From the NCBI GenBank assembly GCA_021323675.1, contig JAJPKP010000040.1, positions 1-64,000 of the forward strand: a DNA stretch of 64,000 nt, read 5' to 3'. A model generated the notes under the pieces. It did no database searches and had not been told where the DNA came from. It saw only the letters and a program-made list of their open reading frames with translations. The position numbers and the translations under genes are program-made. How positions within the stretch are numbered: the stretch's first letter is position 1; every line of letters begins with the position of its first letter. The stretch comes from Pseudomonadota bacterium. Its GTDB lineage: Bacteria > Desulfobacterota > Binatia > Binatales > Binataceae. Positions 63,662 to 64,000 of the stretch are shown one piece after another.

Positions 63662-64000
63662 TCAGGCGTTCCGGCCGCTTTCCGCAGTCCGGCCGCCTTT
63701 GACGGCTCCATGCCGCGCTTCGTCTACATTCAGCCCTTCCGCAAAAAACGAGGCAAGGTGGCTGAACAGCGCGAGGCCGTGTTCGCCCGCGAACTCGGGA
63801 ATCTCCAGGATGGGCGATCGGGTGTGGCGCGCGATTGCAGTGCGTGCCCGGGGTGTGTATGAGGCTCGTAGCAGTTCCGCCTTCGAGATATCGGCGAGCT
63901 GTTCCACATGATGAAGCGAAGGGATCGATTTGGCGCGATGTGAGAATGTGGCGACATCGGCGGACGCAAAAGGCAGCGCCACCGCGCGGTTGAGAAAGAC
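63662..64000 (-). CDS. C-terminal part of an unrecognised protein (cut by window edge)
   Basis: The frame is open from the window end to the stop at 63662 (112 codons visible); GTG 63982 is an internal candidate start. The visible part includes LPFASADVATFSHRAKSIPSLHHVEQL and LEIPEFAGEHGLALFSHLASFFAEGL, which read like a real coding sequence with amphipathic helices. I do not recognise the family. It ends 12 bases before the small secreted gene. Confidence 0.45.
   Translation of the reverse strand, partial: VFLNRAVALPFASADVATFSHRAKSIPSLHHVEQLADISKAELLRASYTPRARTAIARHTRSPILEIPEFAGEHGLALFSHLASFFAEGLNVDEARHGAVKGGRTAESGRNA

Overview
The window is GC-rich DNA from a Gram-negative bacterium. It encodes Mla/MCE lipid transport, a PqiC-type lipoprotein, TolC-family and porin-like outer-membrane proteins, ClpA/ClpS, RNase P RNA of the common A type and an aa3-type oxidase. 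Gene content and the style of the GC-rich proteins suggest a deltaproteobacterial or Binatota-like lineage; this is a low-confidence inference, since no rRNA is present. Genes are densely packed, often with ATGA stop/start overlaps.

Layout. 0-16 kb is housekeeping: gshB (cut by the window edge), prmA-rsmE, a glycerophosphodiesterase, dnaG, tRNA-Ile2(CAT), a zinc-ribbon coiled-coil protein, rnpB, an ArsA-like ATPase, rmuC, a FemAB-like acyltransferase, clpS-clpA, nadB, pgsA, tRNA-Gly and a haem-binding-domain protein. 16-41 kb is accessory. It holds a secreted protein with a terminator, a FixL/FixJ-type kinase/regulator pair with a REC-only protein, a DUF2950/DUF3300 pair, phosphoketolase, class I aldolase and a histidine phosphatase. 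A YhiI-RbbA-YhhJ-NodT exporter operon, PPK2, an outer-membrane barrel protein, an mlaEFD-pqiC operon, a glycine-zipper protein and an inactivated-looking ArsC/LMW-PTP protein follow. 41-46 kb holds an adaptor/ATPase/permease exporter overlapping a PlsC acyltransferase, divergent from an OlsB-like acyltransferase (possible ornithine-lipid synthesis and export). 46-52.5 kb holds an oxidoreductase, a hydrolase, a membrane-anchored linalool dehydratase/isomerase-like protein and an aldo/keto reductase. 52.6-58.8 kb is a respiratory operon (cox subunits, CtaG, Rieske, cytochrome b-c fusion). 58.8-64 kb holds a DUF169 protein, tRNA-Cys, a nucleotidyltransferase that appears to start with ATT, a B12-dependent acyl-CoA mutase and small secreted proteins.

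The main unlabelled signal is a palindrome, GACC-TT-GGTC (longest form AATAGGACCTTGGTCCTATT). It recurs in non-coding DNA before the phosphoketolase gene, the histidine phosphatase gene, the mlaE/glycine-zipper divergent promoter and, with one mismatch, the REC-only regulator. In two cases the same 27-nt gap separates it from a TAnnnT hexamer. Its GGAC-N4-GTCC layout matches that known for DosR-type (NarL/FixJ family) boxes, and a FixJ-type regulator lies in the same cluster. I infer a local low-oxygen or energy-stress regulon linking central carbon bypass, export and envelope lipid transport.
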